Below, one piece after another: positions 1 through 8,518 of a stretch of 64,000 bases of DNA. The stretch covers positions 48,884-112,883 of the forward strand of contig MTNP01000049.1 in the NCBI GenBank assembly GCA_002011475.1, given 5' to 3'. Made by a program: the position numbers and the translations under genes. Source of the DNA: Dehalococcoides sp. JdFR-54 (GTDB taxonomy: Bacteria > Chloroflexota > Dehalococcoidia > JdFR-54). Within the stretch, counting starts at the first letter, position 1. Every line of letters starts with the position of its first letter. The notes below the pieces were generated by a model, which saw nothing but the letters and a program-made list of their open reading frames with translations, was not told the DNA's origin and ran no database searches.

Positions 1-1644
1 CCAGAATTCCTTCCGCTGCCGCGCCTGCTCCTCCCCAGCTAGGCCGGGCATCACCACAAGCTCTCCCTCAGACCTTTTCGGAGTATAGATAGGACGATAC
101 CAGGAATAAGTGTCCTTGAGGGCGAGACATTGCCAGATATAGAAGAAGTCAGCCAACTCCCCATACATCACATTGTCGCAGTAAGGAGGGTCGGTGACGA
201 CAGCGTCTACCGATTGCGGAGGTAGAAAAGATAGGTCTTCTGCGGTACCACAGCGGAGGAGAGCGTTGCGGTCGTTTTCCATTAGGTCATTATAGGAAAA
301 GGCCAACTTGCCCTCAAACCCATCACCAATCGCCTTCCTTGGAGGCTTGCCTCCGAGGTTCGCATTCCAGGGCTGAAGGCGATACTCTGTGCCTTCTATA
401 AAGTTGGTGTAGCATGAAAGAAAGCCCATACCCCGTCCCCACGGATTGGTCTCTGCTACCTGAGCTGGAGGGATATACGCATGGTGTGCAAACAGGTCCC
501 TCATCTGAGCATGTCCAGCATGGTAGGTCGCAAACATGTTAGTAGCCCTAAGGCTGTCCGAAAACGCCAAGAGCAACGCCTCGCGAACCCTGCGGTCCTC
601 CACTTTCACTATCTCCCCAAGCAACAGTGACAAGGTCAAAAGCTGTCGCTCGTTGAACATCTCATAGAAGTAGCGGTACAGGAAATTCTTGGCTTGCTTG
701 GTGTTAAAACCATCTCGCATTTCCTGGGTTGGCACCAACCTACCCATCACCTCATCTTTGATGGCGTTCCAGTCGTCCTTTGCTCTTTCGAAGAGGCGGA
801 CGTCTTCCTCATCTACCCCTTTGTAGTCTCTCGACTTACACTGGGGGCAGTAGTATTCGACTGCAAACATCTCCGGCTCCGGAGGCCGGCCCCACTTCTT
901 CACAACATCAAGCACAGAATCAGTGCCGTGCACGCAGCGGAAATTCGGGCTTTTCGCTTCCTTCACTCCCCTGCTGGGGTCGAACGCTTGCAGGCACTTG
1001 GGGCAGGTAACCTGCTTCGCTCCCGCAGATGCCCACCATACAGTGTAGCACTCGGGGCAGAAGACGGTGTCCATCTCCCGCTTATCGCGCCTGACTCCGC
1101 GTGCTAGGATGTAGTTCGGGAAAAGCCGAACCATCTCACCGCCCCGCTGGCAGGGAACTTTGTTAACCCAGAAAATATACATCGCCTCAGCCTGGTGCCC
1201 CTTGAGACAGCAGGTCTGGTAGTAGGATTTTATTCTGGGGGCGATTCTGGCCTCTATACCCTTAAAAGCAGCGTCCAACGCTTTGAGGTCTATTGGCTCG
1301 AGAGCGTTTTTGACAGTAAACCAAGCCACCGGATGGATTTCCATACCAATGACCTTACAACCCAAGCGAAGGCCTTCCACTAGCGTTGTGCCTGAGCCCA
1401 TGAAAGGGTCAAGGATCACTTTATCTAGGGTGTGCTTCTTGTAGAACTCACCACCCAGAGCGTCAAACAGCCTGGCGCCTTCGGGGAGAAAGGCGGCCAG
1501 GATAAGGGCACGGAAGATGCACCCGGCCCGGTGTGCCCACCACTTATGCATCTGATAAATAGGCGGTGTCGTTATCCCCTTTTCCTTAGAGACAAGGTCG
1601 TTCAGCTCTTGGATGGGAAAGTCCACCTCAATTAGTCGGCGCAT
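1..1644 (-). CDS. DUF1156-type adenine-specific DNA methylase (3' end outside window)
   Basis: Partial gene read from an ATG at 1644 preceded by AGGAGG; it is open to the left edge, so the C-terminus is missing. The N-terminus carries PPIYQMHKWWAHR, typical of DUF1156 methylases, followed by the SAM-binding motif DPFMGSGTT (about residue 80). A Cys-rich stretch with two CxxC pairs (about residues 210-240) looks like a zinc ribbon, and the catalytic DPPYCDNVMY comes near residue 500. It probably methylates DNA as the self-marking part of a defence cassette. The stop of the PglZ gene lies 11 bases upstream, so the two are likely co-transcribed. The family call is firm; the target site is unknown. 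Confidence 0.85.
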   Translation of the reverse strand, partial: MRRLIEVDFPIQELNDLVSKEKGITTPPIYQMHKWWAHRAGCIFRALILAAFLPEGARLFDALGGEFYKKHTLDKVILDPFMGSGTTLVEGLRLGCKVIGMEIHPVAWFTVKNALEPIDLKALDAAFKGIEARIAPRIKSYYQTCCLKGHQAEAMYIFWVNKVPCQRGGEMVRLFPNYILARGVRRDKREMDTVFCPECYTVWWASAGAKQVTCPKCLQAFDPSRGVKEAKSPNFRCVHGTDSVLDVVKKWGRPPEPEMFAVEYYCPQCKSRDYKGVDEEDVRLFERAKDDWNAIKDEVMGRLVPTQEMRDGFNTKQAKNFLYRYFYEMFNERQLLTLSLLLGEIVKVEDRRVREALLLAFSDSLRATNMFATYHAGHAQMRDLFAHHAYIPPAQVAETNPWGRGMGFLSCYTNFIEGTEYRLQPWNANLGGKPPRKAIGDGFEGKLAFSYNDLMENDRNALLRCGTAEDLSFLPPQSVDAVVTDPPYCDNVMYGELADFFYIWQCLALKDTYSWYRPIYTPKRSEGELVVMPGLAGEEQARQRKEFW

Positions 1645-1655
1645 GAGCAAGCCTC

Positions 1656-2558
1656 CTATTTGGCTTTAGCCTTGATGACGGGAACCAAGCACTCTACAAA
1701 GGAGAGCCCGCCATGGAAATACATCTTATCCCTTTGCCGCCAGATATACCTCCCCCGTACCAAGAGGGTATCACCGGCAGACAAGGTCTTCTCAATAACA
1801 ATCGGCGAGGCCTCCTTGCCCCGGGCATACCGTGCACCTCCAAAGAGTTTCCGCATCGCCGTCTGCGCCGACTGAGCAAGCTCGAAGGCATGGTCAGCCC
1901 TGTCGGCGTAAACGTAGCCATGGTCTGAAGTGAGGAGGAAGGCGTCGCGTCCTGAGTTGCGCAGGATTTCAAGGATGTATTGGGAGGTCTTGCCGAAGAC
2001 CTCTGAGGGAGAAAGGATGGTAGCGTGGAGACCTCTATCAGGATATCTCAGCCAGATAAAGCGGAGGTTTTGTGGTGGAAACTGGGGCACGGGGTGGCCG
2101 GGAGGAGAGACGAAGATTCCCTGCCTGGCGCTAATCTGGGTGGGTTGGCCCATGTTGAAGTGCTTTCGGGTAAAGGACGCGGTGTCCGAAGGCAGCGCTG
2201 AAAGGGAAAAGGAAAGACTCTCGACCCGGTAGTTTTGAGCCTCCAAGAAGGGCTTCAGCAGACACGCTTCCCGGATGCTCATTGCATCCACGATAATGAC
2301 AAGCCTATCCTCTTCACCTGCCCAAGGCGACGTTTTGTAGACTGCCGCAGCATCACGGAGCTCCTCATAAGCTTCAAGGTATGTCCGCTCTAGAGTTTCT
2401 TCAAGCCGGCAGGACTCTATCTCCTTGTCTCCATAGAACCCGTCCAAATCGTGTGGAACGGAATCAACGGACCATATGTCCGTGAGGGCATCCCACACCA
2501 CCGATAGCGTGTTATCTCCTCCTATTAGGCGGCGTAGAGCTACCTCAATGTTCTTCAA
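1656..2558 (-). CDS. PglZ-domain (alkaline-phosphatase-superfamily) defence protein
   Basis: 300 residues. IIVDAMSIREA near residue 90 and LLTSDHGYVYADRADHAF near residue 205 match the metal-site region of PglZ domains found in BREX/Pgl phage-exclusion systems. The protein is much shorter than full PglZ (commonly 700-900 residues), so it is close to the isolated phosphatase-like domain. It overlaps the upstream ATPase gene by 14 bases and is followed 11 bases later by the DUF1156 methylase, which indicates one operon. Known BREX PglZ proteins bind metal and DNA and are needed for exclusion; a similar role here is inferred. Confidence 0.8.
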   Translation of the reverse strand: MKNIEVALRRLIGGDNTLSVVWDALTDIWSVDSVPHDLDGFYGDKEIESCRLEETLERTYLEAYEELRDAAAVYKTSPWAGEEDRLVIIVDAMSIREACLLKPFLEAQNYRVESLSFSLSALPSDTASFTRKHFNMGQPTQISARQGIFVSPPGHPVPQFPPQNLRFIWLRYPDRGLHATILSPSEVFGKTSQYILEILRNSGRDAFLLTSDHGYVYADRADHAFELAQSAQTAMRKLFGGARYARGKEASPIVIEKTLSAGDTLLVRGRYIWRQRDKMYFHGGLSFVECLVPVIKAKAK

Positions 2559-5127
2559 TCTCCACCTCCAGATTGAGGGTCACCGTATCCTGGGGAAGCT
2601 GGGTCTCGGACACCGGCATCGGAAGCTTATTGATAAGCTCGATGATATTAGCCTTCGAGAGGGAGATGCGCTCTGCCGAGAGATTAACGCCTATTTGCCC
2701 CTTTATGCCTTTGGCTTTCAGGTCTTGTAGCAGTTCAGTTAGCTTTTCTACCCCCTCCAGCGATTCAGCTTTAATATCAACGGCAAACTGGATAACTTTG
2801 GCCTTCTCTTCCAGCTTGTTATATACCTCTGACCGCAAGCCTGCAGGTGTGGCAGCCTGGAAGGGACGAGGCTCTGTCCGAACTGGCATGGGTGTAGGAG
2901 TGGGAGTAGGTGTTGGAGTTGGCGTGGGGGTAGGCGTAGGAGTAGGAGTGGGCACTGCTCTGTATTTGGCATCTTTAAGGCGCATCTTATCGGTCAAAGC
3001 CAATCGTTTAATAGCCTCGGGGCTCTCTTTGCCCAGAACTGTTACCCCATCCTCGATAACTATCTCTCCTTCAAGGGCCAGCTCCTTCGCCTTCTCCTCA
3101 AAGATAGCCCTGCTCAGAAGCATGGGGAGATGGCGGTATTTGAAGAAACTTCCTAACAGCACGCCCACCTCCATGCCCTTAGCCGCCTCAGCTGTTACCT
3201 CCTGCTTACAGGCCTGCTTCACATCTAACGGAGAATGCTCTCTTCTAAGAAGCCCGAGAATGGACTCCTTCCCCAAGTCTACCGGCAGAGCCATATGGGT
3301 CTCTCCCTTCGGCGGGAGAGGCTTCATGTATCGCCCGTAGGCCGCTTTTAAGGCCTTCGTGAGTTCGCCTCTTTCCTCCTTCTCTACGTCCTCCAGTTCC
3401 TTCTGCTCGTCCTTCTCAATTTCTTCCTTTAAGAGCTCGCATTCGAGCAGCCTCCTGCTTCTCAACAGGAAATCGCCCTCAGAAGTGAGGTCTTGGCCCG
3501 TAGTGGGCAGGATGACTGCTACAGTGTTGGCCTTCTCCACGTTCTTGAGCATGTCCAGGATTTCTGTATCACCTAAGTTCAGCAGTGAGATGACCACTTT
3601 GGCTTTGGAAGTATCGGGTATTGGATCAAGCGGACAAACATAGACCTCCTCTATGTCCTCTACTCCCGCTTGATAAGTAGTTGTCCTTGCCGTTTTCAGG
3701 AGGACTTCACCCTTTATGACCTCGGCGAATTTTATCTTGGCCTTGTCCTTCATCTCGGGGTCCTGGAGATTTCGCCTTGCCCGCTCATCCACGACCACTC
3801 GTATTTTCCTTCTCGGCTCAAAGATATAATTGCCGTTCCTCTTCCGCAGATGCCAACACTTATCATAGCATTGTGCCAAAGCAGTCTGAAGCTCGGCGAT
3901 GGTAACAATGGGCCTAACCGCTCCAAGAAGCGCCCGAGCTTCCTCAATGCCCCTGGCCTCTGTCAACGACCAAAGGAAGACAGAGGTCAAGACTTCGAGG
4001 GAGCGAGCAATACCTTTGGATCTCTCTGCATCTTCCATGAACTTGCTTAGGAGCGCTGAGTCCAGCCTATTTAGGTCGTGTTGGGTCTCCCTGCTATACA
4101 GATTTACATCACATGGGAGAAGAAGGTCTCGGTCATCTTTATGCTCCATCACTACATCCGCCAAGAAGGCCAGGACTCCTCTGGTGTGCTGATAATGGCG
4201 GTGCCTTCCGTAGGCCTCGAAGGCCAGCTTCAGGAGCTCAGGATGGACAGGGTAGCGGGAGACCATCGTGTCCCGATACTTCTGCAAGCCCCCCGTAGTG
4301 CCCACAAATGTCTCTTGATTGCTGGCGTAGACATTCAAGTAGGCACGTATGGTGTCATCATCGGGCCTTCGTGATGCGAACAGGCGATGGAGAACGATGT
4401 CCTCCTTATCCACGTCCTGGTCCAAGTCATAGATAGCTATATCCGGGCGAGTAAGGACGAACCGGATGCTGGTCTCACGCTCCAGCGACGAGACGATGAG
4501 AACGAGGCGGGAGCCCTTCTGGTCAGCCACCTCACTGAGGTTCTGAATGAAATTCCGGTTCCACTGCCTCTCTTGGGCGGTGAGGCTGCTATACCAGTCT
4601 TCCCATTCGTCGAGAAGGATGGCTACGGGCCTGTCCCCCAGGGCCGCCCTTATTTGCTTTACCGCGGGCCAGCGTTCAATGGAGGATATAAGGTCCTGCC
4701 TCCCAAGGGCATCAAGAAGAGGCACCCAGAGCTTTGTAATAGGTCCACCTTCAGCTACGAGCTGATAGGGGAGAACAAGGGCGTCTTCAGGTAATTGGTC
4801 AGCCTCCTGTATATTGTTCACCTGAAGCCATTTCAGTGCTTCGGGGCTCCGTCGGAGTAAGTGAGTAAGGGTCACAAGGATATGGGATTTCCCTGAGCCA
4901 CCTCCACCTGTGACAGCGAAGGTTCCGCGCTGCTCCTTTCCTGTGAGCTTGCGGATGGCCGATGTCAATAGTTGACGAAGCGTCGAGGTGGGGAAAGTGA
5001 CGTCCAAGAAGCGCCCCGGGTCACTCTCCAGAGTGCCCTTCTCTTCAAGGCGGTAAAGGCGGACTATCCCGTAGATTTCTTTTTTTGCAACTTCATCCCG
5101 AATGGTAACCCACTCTTGGAATGCCAT
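2545..5127 (-). CDS. DUF499/BrxC-PglY-like P-loop ATPase
   Basis: 860 residues, starting at an ATG with AGGAGGTGGGCT upstream. Walker A GGGGSGKS is near residue 75, and ILLDEWEDW near residue 170 is the Walker B acidic pair. The family is DUF499, the large ATPase partner of DUF1156 methylases and PglZ in BREX-like anti-phage operons. A run of about eleven Thr-Pro dipeptides (near residues 725-748) separates the ATPase body from a C-terminal domain that resembles the DUF499 tail. No nuclease motif is seen. It is likely the motor or regulatory ATPase of the cassette. The classification is good; the exact subtype is not settled. Confidence 0.8.
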   Translation of the reverse strand: MAFQEWVTIRDEVAKKEIYGIVRLYRLEEKGTLESDPGRFLDVTFPTSTLRQLLTSAIRKLTGKEQRGTFAVTGGGGSGKSHILVTLTHLLRRSPEALKWLQVNNIQEADQLPEDALVLPYQLVAEGGPITKLWVPLLDALGRQDLISSIERWPAVKQIRAALGDRPVAILLDEWEDWYSSLTAQERQWNRNFIQNLSEVADQKGSRLVLIVSSLERETSIRFVLTRPDIAIYDLDQDVDKEDIVLHRLFASRRPDDDTIRAYLNVYASNQETFVGTTGGLQKYRDTMVSRYPVHPELLKLAFEAYGRHRHYQHTRGVLAFLADVVMEHKDDRDLLLPCDVNLYSRETQHDLNRLDSALLSKFMEDAERSKGIARSLEVLTSVFLWSLTEARGIEEARALLGAVRPIVTIAELQTALAQCYDKCWHLRKRNGNYIFEPRRKIRVVVDERARRNLQDPEMKDKAKIKFAEVIKGEVLLKTARTTTYQAGVEDIEEVYVCPLDPIPDTSKAKVVISLLNLGDTEILDMLKNVEKANTVAVILPTTGQDLTSEGDFLLRSRRLLECELLKEEIEKDEQKELEDVEKEERGELTKALKAAYGRYMKPLPPKGETHMALPVDLGKESILGLLRREHSPLDVKQACKQEVTAEAAKGMEVGVLLGSFFKYRHLPMLLSRAIFEEKAKELALEGEIVIEDGVTVLGKESPEAIKRLALTDKMRLKDAKYRAVPTPTPTPTPTPTPTPTPTPTPMPVRTEPRPFQAATPAGLRSEVYNKLEEKAKVIQFAVDIKAESLEGVEKLTELLQDLKAKGIKGQIGVNLSAERISLSKANIIELINKLPMPVSETQLPQDTVTLNLEVEIEEH
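2885..2955 (-). repeat. Hexanucleotide microsatellite coding a (Thr-Pro)n linker
   Basis: Roughly eleven tandem codon pairs ACN-CCN inside the DUF499 ATPase gene. The repeat varies only at third positions, so it is kept as a protein linker rather than as perfect DNA. Its length could change by slippage without breaking the frame. Confidence 0.9.
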
Positions 5128-5241
5128 AGCCCACCTCCTAGGGTAGTATTCAATCCAGTTCTAGGGTCCCTTCTTCGATTCAACGTAGTTGACCCACAAC
5201 ATCTTCAACGCCTTGTCCTCTCCAGCATCACCTGACTGGGC

Positions 5242-5454
5242 TTAGGGTAGGAACGGAGGCTTGAGTCTGTCAAGGAACCTCTTTGCTGCTTTTCTCGTCT
5301 GAGCAGCATCCCGCTTGAATAGCGTTCGAGTAAAACCCAGCCTATTTACAAGCTTGTCAGCCGTGTTCTCAGCAATGAGGTCAATTATGTCCTCACTTTC
5401 CTCCTTTACCATCACCGTGCTTTCAATTTCTTTCACTGTTATCTTCTTATCCAT
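5242..5454 (-). CDS. Small hypothetical protein, defence-operon leader
   Basis: 70 residues, acidic N-terminal half and basic C-terminal half (KRDAAQTRKAAKRFLDRLK). An AGGAGAGAA-type ribosome site lies just before the ATG. It sits 114 bases upstream of the DUF499 ATPase on the same strand and is probably the first gene of that operon. No family is recognised. The same frame continues for 23 further codons after the TAA stop without another stop, so a longer ancestral product is possible. Confidence 0.55.
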   Translation of the reverse strand: MDKKITVKEIESTVMVKEESEDIIDLIAENTADKLVNRLGFTRTLFKRDAAQTRKAAKRFLDRLKPPFLP

Positions 5455-5507
5455 TTCTCTCCTTTCTAAACCATTGCCTGCTTTGATACCCAGGGCGTTT
5501 GGGGGAC

Positions 5508-5762
5508 TCAGTAGGTCTTGGCGATATTGTAGCGCGGAGGTCTGCCTCCATGCTGTCTTTGATACTTTTGTATTAACTCCTTCTCTCGCTTTTCAGCGGA
5601 TTCTCTGCTCAGGGCAACGCTAATGATATTCAGGTGTGTAAACTTCTTGCCAGAATTGGCCTGTTCAATCGCCCTCCTATCAGGTGCGTTCGTAAGTCCA
5701 TACTGCACGATTTCGTTCCCGTCTTTTAACTCATATAACCATGTGTCCCTACGTTTCCGCAT
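5508..5762 (-). CDS. GIY-YIG-like small protein
   Basis: 84 residues from the ATG at 5762 (GGGGAG four bases upstream; a TTG further up is less likely). The pattern WLYEL-x5-VQYGLTN-x-PDRR followed by RESAEKREKELIQKYQRQHGG-x4-YN resembles stand-alone GIY-YIG superfamily proteins, in which the Y-x-G-T/L-T-N segment forms the core. The canonical catalytic Arg and Glu can only be tentatively matched (RR of PDRR, E of KREKE). It may be a nuclease or an inactive DNA-binding relative. It lies between the defence operon and a toxin-antitoxin pair. Confidence 0.6.
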   Translation of the reverse strand: MRKRRDTWLYELKDGNEIVQYGLTNAPDRRAIEQANSGKKFTHLNIISVALSRESAEKREKELIQKYQRQHGGRPPRYNIAKTY

Positions 5763-5831
5763 ACTTCTCCCCTTCAAGTCGGCTCTTCAGCACAGCGGAA
5801 GATGAATCTCTAATGCACTGTTCCCTTACAT

Positions 5832-6101
5832 TCATCGATAAGTGGTCTCAGTACGCCGTGCCACCTGTAATAGGAGCACTAAACTCTCCTTATCATATAC
5901 CTCATAAACCACCCGATAATCTCCCACTCTTATTCGATAGGACCTTTCAGTCCCCTCAATTTTCCTCACTCCATGGGGGCGAGGATTATCTGCCAGGCTT
6001 CTTATGGCGGTTCGCAATCGCTCAAAGTTTCGCCGCTGTATCCGCCGCTTAAGCCTTTCCAGATCCCGGTCAGCAGCAGGCGAGACTTCAATCCTATACA
6101 C
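5832..6101 (-). CDS. RelE/ParE-family toxin
   Basis: 89 residues, the usual size. YRIEVSPAADRDLERL at the start and GTERSYRIRVGDYRVVYEV in the middle are the hallmark RelE/ParE fold segments. Its start overlaps the end of the upstream antitoxin by 8 bases, the common arrangement with antitoxin first. Family members cleave ribosome-bound mRNA or inhibit gyrase; which applies here cannot be told. Confidence 0.9.
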   Translation of the reverse strand: MYRIEVSPAADRDLERLKRRIQRRNFERLRTAIRSLADNPRPHGVRKIEGTERSYRIRVGDYRVVYEVYDKESLVLLLQVARRTETTYR

Positions 6102-6369
6102 TCCTGGATTCTGCCTCTCTTTCTCGCCTGCTTACTGCCTCTTCCAATTCCTGTTCCACCTCAGCCCAAGGACGCCCTCCTTTTTCATGCCATTCAGCGC
6201 GGGCAGTCTCAATTACAGGTAGCAATTCGGCATCCTCTCGATTCTCTAGCCATTCCCGCACTGCCTCGGCAATAATGTCACTTGCCGGTTTATGCCGTCT
6301 GGCAGCCTCTACCTTTAAGTAGGTATAGAGATCTTCATCGTGGAACACCACAGTCATTCTCTTGCTCAT
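6094..6369 (-). CDS. Ribbon-helix-helix (CopG-type) antitoxin
   Basis: 91 residues. The N-terminus MTVVFHDEDLYTYLKVEAARRHKPASDIIAEAVREWL is a ribbon-helix-helix DNA-binding unit (quoted only as its landmark ends: beta strand MTVVF, helix SDIIAEAVREWL). The acidic C-terminal half would wrap the RelE-like toxin. It is translationally coupled to the toxin by an 8-base overlap and probably autoregulates its promoter just upstream, in the region shared with the divergent tyrosine recombinase. Confidence 0.85.
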   Translation of the reverse strand: MSKRMTVVFHDEDLYTYLKVEAARRHKPASDIIAEAVREWLENREDAELLPVIETARAEWHEKGGRPWAEVEQELEEAVSRREREAESRSV

Positions 6370-6492
6370 GTCGTCATCTCCTTACGCATAGATACATATG
6401 CACGCATCATTATTTTAACAGCCGCTGGCTCAGCCCGTCAAGGTTTTAGCTCATATTACCAGACATGCTTGACTTTCCGCAAAGGGGGAGTC

Positions 6493-7419
6493 ATGAATGT
6501 GAACAGGCGAGAAGCACAGGAGGGCATTATGATAGCTATCCATAAAGCAATCAACGAATATTTAGCAGCACTATCTGTGGAGGGAAAAGCAGGCTGCACA
6601 GTGGAGGTCTATGGAGCAAGGCTCAGGCGCTTTGCCAACTGGTGTGCTGATCAAGGTAAGATAGGTCCCGAGTCGCTATATGCCAACGACCTTAGAGCTT
6701 ACATTGCCCACTTGCAGGCAAAAGGTAATGGCAATGGAACCCCAAGGCAGAATGCAATGGTGACCAAGGCATTCTCCAAATGGCTGGTTGCCGAGGGAGA
6801 GTTACAGGCTGATCCATTTACTAGCGTGAAATTGCCGAAGCCATCCCGTAGAATACCTGAGCCTTTCTCAGACGAGGAGGTAAGGCTGCTCCTTAAGGCT
6901 ACACGCCAAACCCGAAACCCACAGCGTAATAAAGTCATCCTGCTCGTTCTTCTGGATAGTGGTCTCAGGATCTCAGAGCTGGTCAATCTCGACCTTGAGC
7001 GCATCCGCTTTGAGGATGGAAGGGCGATGGCTAAGGTTAAGGGCAAGGGTGGAAAAGAACGAGAAGTGCCGCTAGGGAAGCAAGTGGTGACAGCACTCAA
7101 GTGTTATCTGAATGGGCGAATGAGAGGACCAGTATTCACAAACGGCGATGGCAAACCTCTGAGCACAAGGCGAGTAGAGGCGATAATAGCCGAGTGTGCT
7201 AGGTTAGCCGGTATCAGTGGCAAGAGATGCTCTCCGCATATTTTCCGACACACGTTTGCCAAGAAGTATCTCCTGAACGGGGGTGATCCCTTCAGTCTCC
7301 AGCAAATCTTAGGGCACGCAAACTTAGAGACGGTGAAGCTCTACATTAACCTTTGGAGCACCGATATCCAGGCCCAGCACCGAAAGTTCTCCCCTGCAGA
7401 TAGCCTGTTGGCTCGCTAA
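6493..7419 (+). CDS. Tyrosine recombinase (XerC/D-like phage integrase family)
   Basis: 308 residues from the ATG at 6493, which follows AAAGGGGG; an ATG at 6340 would overlap the antitoxin promoter and is less likely. A SAM-like N-terminal core-binding domain (about residues 15-100) is followed by the catalytic domain with the first Arg in LDSGLRISEL, HIFRH (His-x-x-Arg), LGHANL and the nucleophile Tyr in VKLYINL. All catalytic residues are present. It is divergent from the toxin-antitoxin pair and ends directly at the IS21 end. It lacks the extra insertion of integron integrases. It may mobilise the accessory island; no attachment sites were identified. Confidence 0.88.
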   Translation: MNVNRREAQEGIMIAIHKAINEYLAALSVEGKAGCTVEVYGARLRRFANWCADQGKIGPESLYANDLRAYIAHLQAKGNGNGTPRQNAMVTKAFSKWLVAEGELQADPFTSVKLPKPSRRIPEPFSDEEVRLLLKATRQTRNPQRNKVILLVLLDSGLRISELVNLDLERIRFEDGRAMAKVKGKGGKEREVPLGKQVVTALKCYLNGRMRGPVFTNGDGKPLSTRRVEAIIAECARLAGISGKRCSPHIFRHTFAKKYLLNGGDPFSLQQILGHANLETVKLYINLWSTDIQAQHRKFSPADSLLAR

Positions 7420-7430
7420 TTGTAATTGCC

Positions 7431-7502
7431 GTTTCTCAGGTTAATTTACCACCCAGTCTCAAGTTAATGTTCCACCCTGTTTCTCAAGTTAATTGACCAG
7501 CC
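7431..7502. repeat. IS21-type terminal repeats (three copies)
   Basis: Three tandem copies of TCTCA(A/G)GTTAATnn(A/T)CCA at about 7434, 7457 and 7482, spaced roughly 23 bases apart. Multiple terminal repeats that bind the transposase are characteristic of IS21 ends. No second cluster is seen near 8520, consistent with loss of the other end. Confidence 0.8.
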
Positions 7503-7525
7503 TGAGTGCACTGTTAGGCATAGTA

Positions 7526-8293
7526 TCACATGGTAGCCACCTCCTTGGCAAGGGCTTTGTCGGGACGAAGCAATGTCCTGTAGCTCCTACCGGTGAGGGT
7601 GATGAAGTGAGAGCAGCTAATGAGACGGTCGAGAGTGCTCTCAGCTATCACGGGGTTGGGGAATAGGGGATACCAATCTTTGGGAGACCGGTTAGCGGTG
7701 ACTATCATGGAGCTTGAGCGATAGCGGCGGTCAATAAGCTCATAGAGATCCTCCGCCTGGGATCTGGTAAATTCCTTCAAGGCGAAATCGTCAATGAGGA
7801 GCAAATCAGGCTTCAGGTAGTGGTGCAGCCTCTTCTCCCAACTACCGTCAGCTCTTCCCCCTCCCAGGTCAGACAGGAGCCGGATGGCCTTGCTAAATAG
7901 CACACTGTAGCCAAGGCGACAGGCCTGATGTCCTAAAGCCTGAGCAAGATGAGTCTTACCTACACCGACAGGGCCGTAGAAGATTATTGATTCCTTCCGC
8001 TCTATGAACCGGCAGGTAGCCAGGTCATGGATATATTGGGCAGGTATTTTGGGATTGAAGCTGAAATCAAACCCCTCTAAACTCTTCCCTTCTTCAAAGT
8101 GGGCTTTAGTAATTCGGCTAGCCAGCCTCTTGTTAGCCCGGTGTTGCACTTCATCCTCAAGAAGAAGCTCCAGAAACTGAATAAAACCGAGACTGTCCTT
8201 TTGTGCCTGGCTAAGCCTCAAATTCAGGGTATCCAGCATACCGTTTAGTTTGAGCGATCTCAGTTTATTCTCCAGCTGATGAATATCGGCCAT
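7526..8293 (-). CDS. istB: IS21-family helper ATPase IstB
   Basis: 255 residues, full length. Walker A GPVGVGKTHLA is near residue 107, and LLLIDDFALKEF supplies Walker B; the DnaC-like AAA+ fold is typical of IstB. It assembles on target DNA and stimulates the IstA transposase. It lies 12 bases downstream of the truncated istA, as in complete IS21 elements. Confidence 0.95.
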   Translation of the reverse strand: MADIHQLENKLRSLKLNGMLDTLNLRLSQAQKDSLGFIQFLELLLEDEVQHRANKRLASRITKAHFEEGKSLEGFDFSFNPKIPAQYIHDLATCRFIERKESIIFYGPVGVGKTHLAQALGHQACRLGYSVLFSKAIRLLSDLGGGRADGSWEKRLHHYLKPDLLLIDDFALKEFTRSQAEDLYELIDRRYRSSSMIVTANRSPKDWYPLFPNPVIAESTLDRLISCSHFITLTGRSYRTLLRPDKALAKEVATM

Positions 8294-8305
8294 TACCTTC
8301 CTCCT

Positions 8306-8518
8306 TTAGCTTTTAATTGAGCAGAACAACTCTTCAGGACCATGGAGAAACGCCCCGGTGAGTCTCACCGGCTCAAATGAGAGCGGTTCCTTATCCAGCT
8401 CTCGTTCCAGGATAGTTTTCACGGTACGATAAGTAGGATCGCCAAAGGCATTAGCCCGGTCGCAGGCTTGTTCCAGCCTCTGCTGCCCGTATTTCTCTGG
8501 ATAAAGCCGCATCAACAT
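8306..8518 (-). pseudogene. istA: IstA transposase, C-terminal fragment
   Basis: Encodes RLYPEKYGQQRLEQACDRA followed by a segment like YRTVKTILERELD, which matches the extreme C-terminus of IS21 IstA. The HTH, DDE catalytic and beta-barrel parts (roughly the first 430 residues of a normal protein) are absent. It abuts the end of an unrelated phage gene at 8518-8520, so a deletion removed the rest. Confidence 0.85.

Noticed and set aside
2573..3340. Plus-strand open frame of 255 codons with a Gly-Val run
   Set aside because: It is the complement of the DUF499 ATPase gene; the Gly-Val run is the reverse of the Thr-Pro linker.
7513..7519. GTTAGGC near the IS21 end as a second attC-like core
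   Set aside because: No matching RYYYAAC arm or hairpin lies nearby; a 7-base match is expected by chance.
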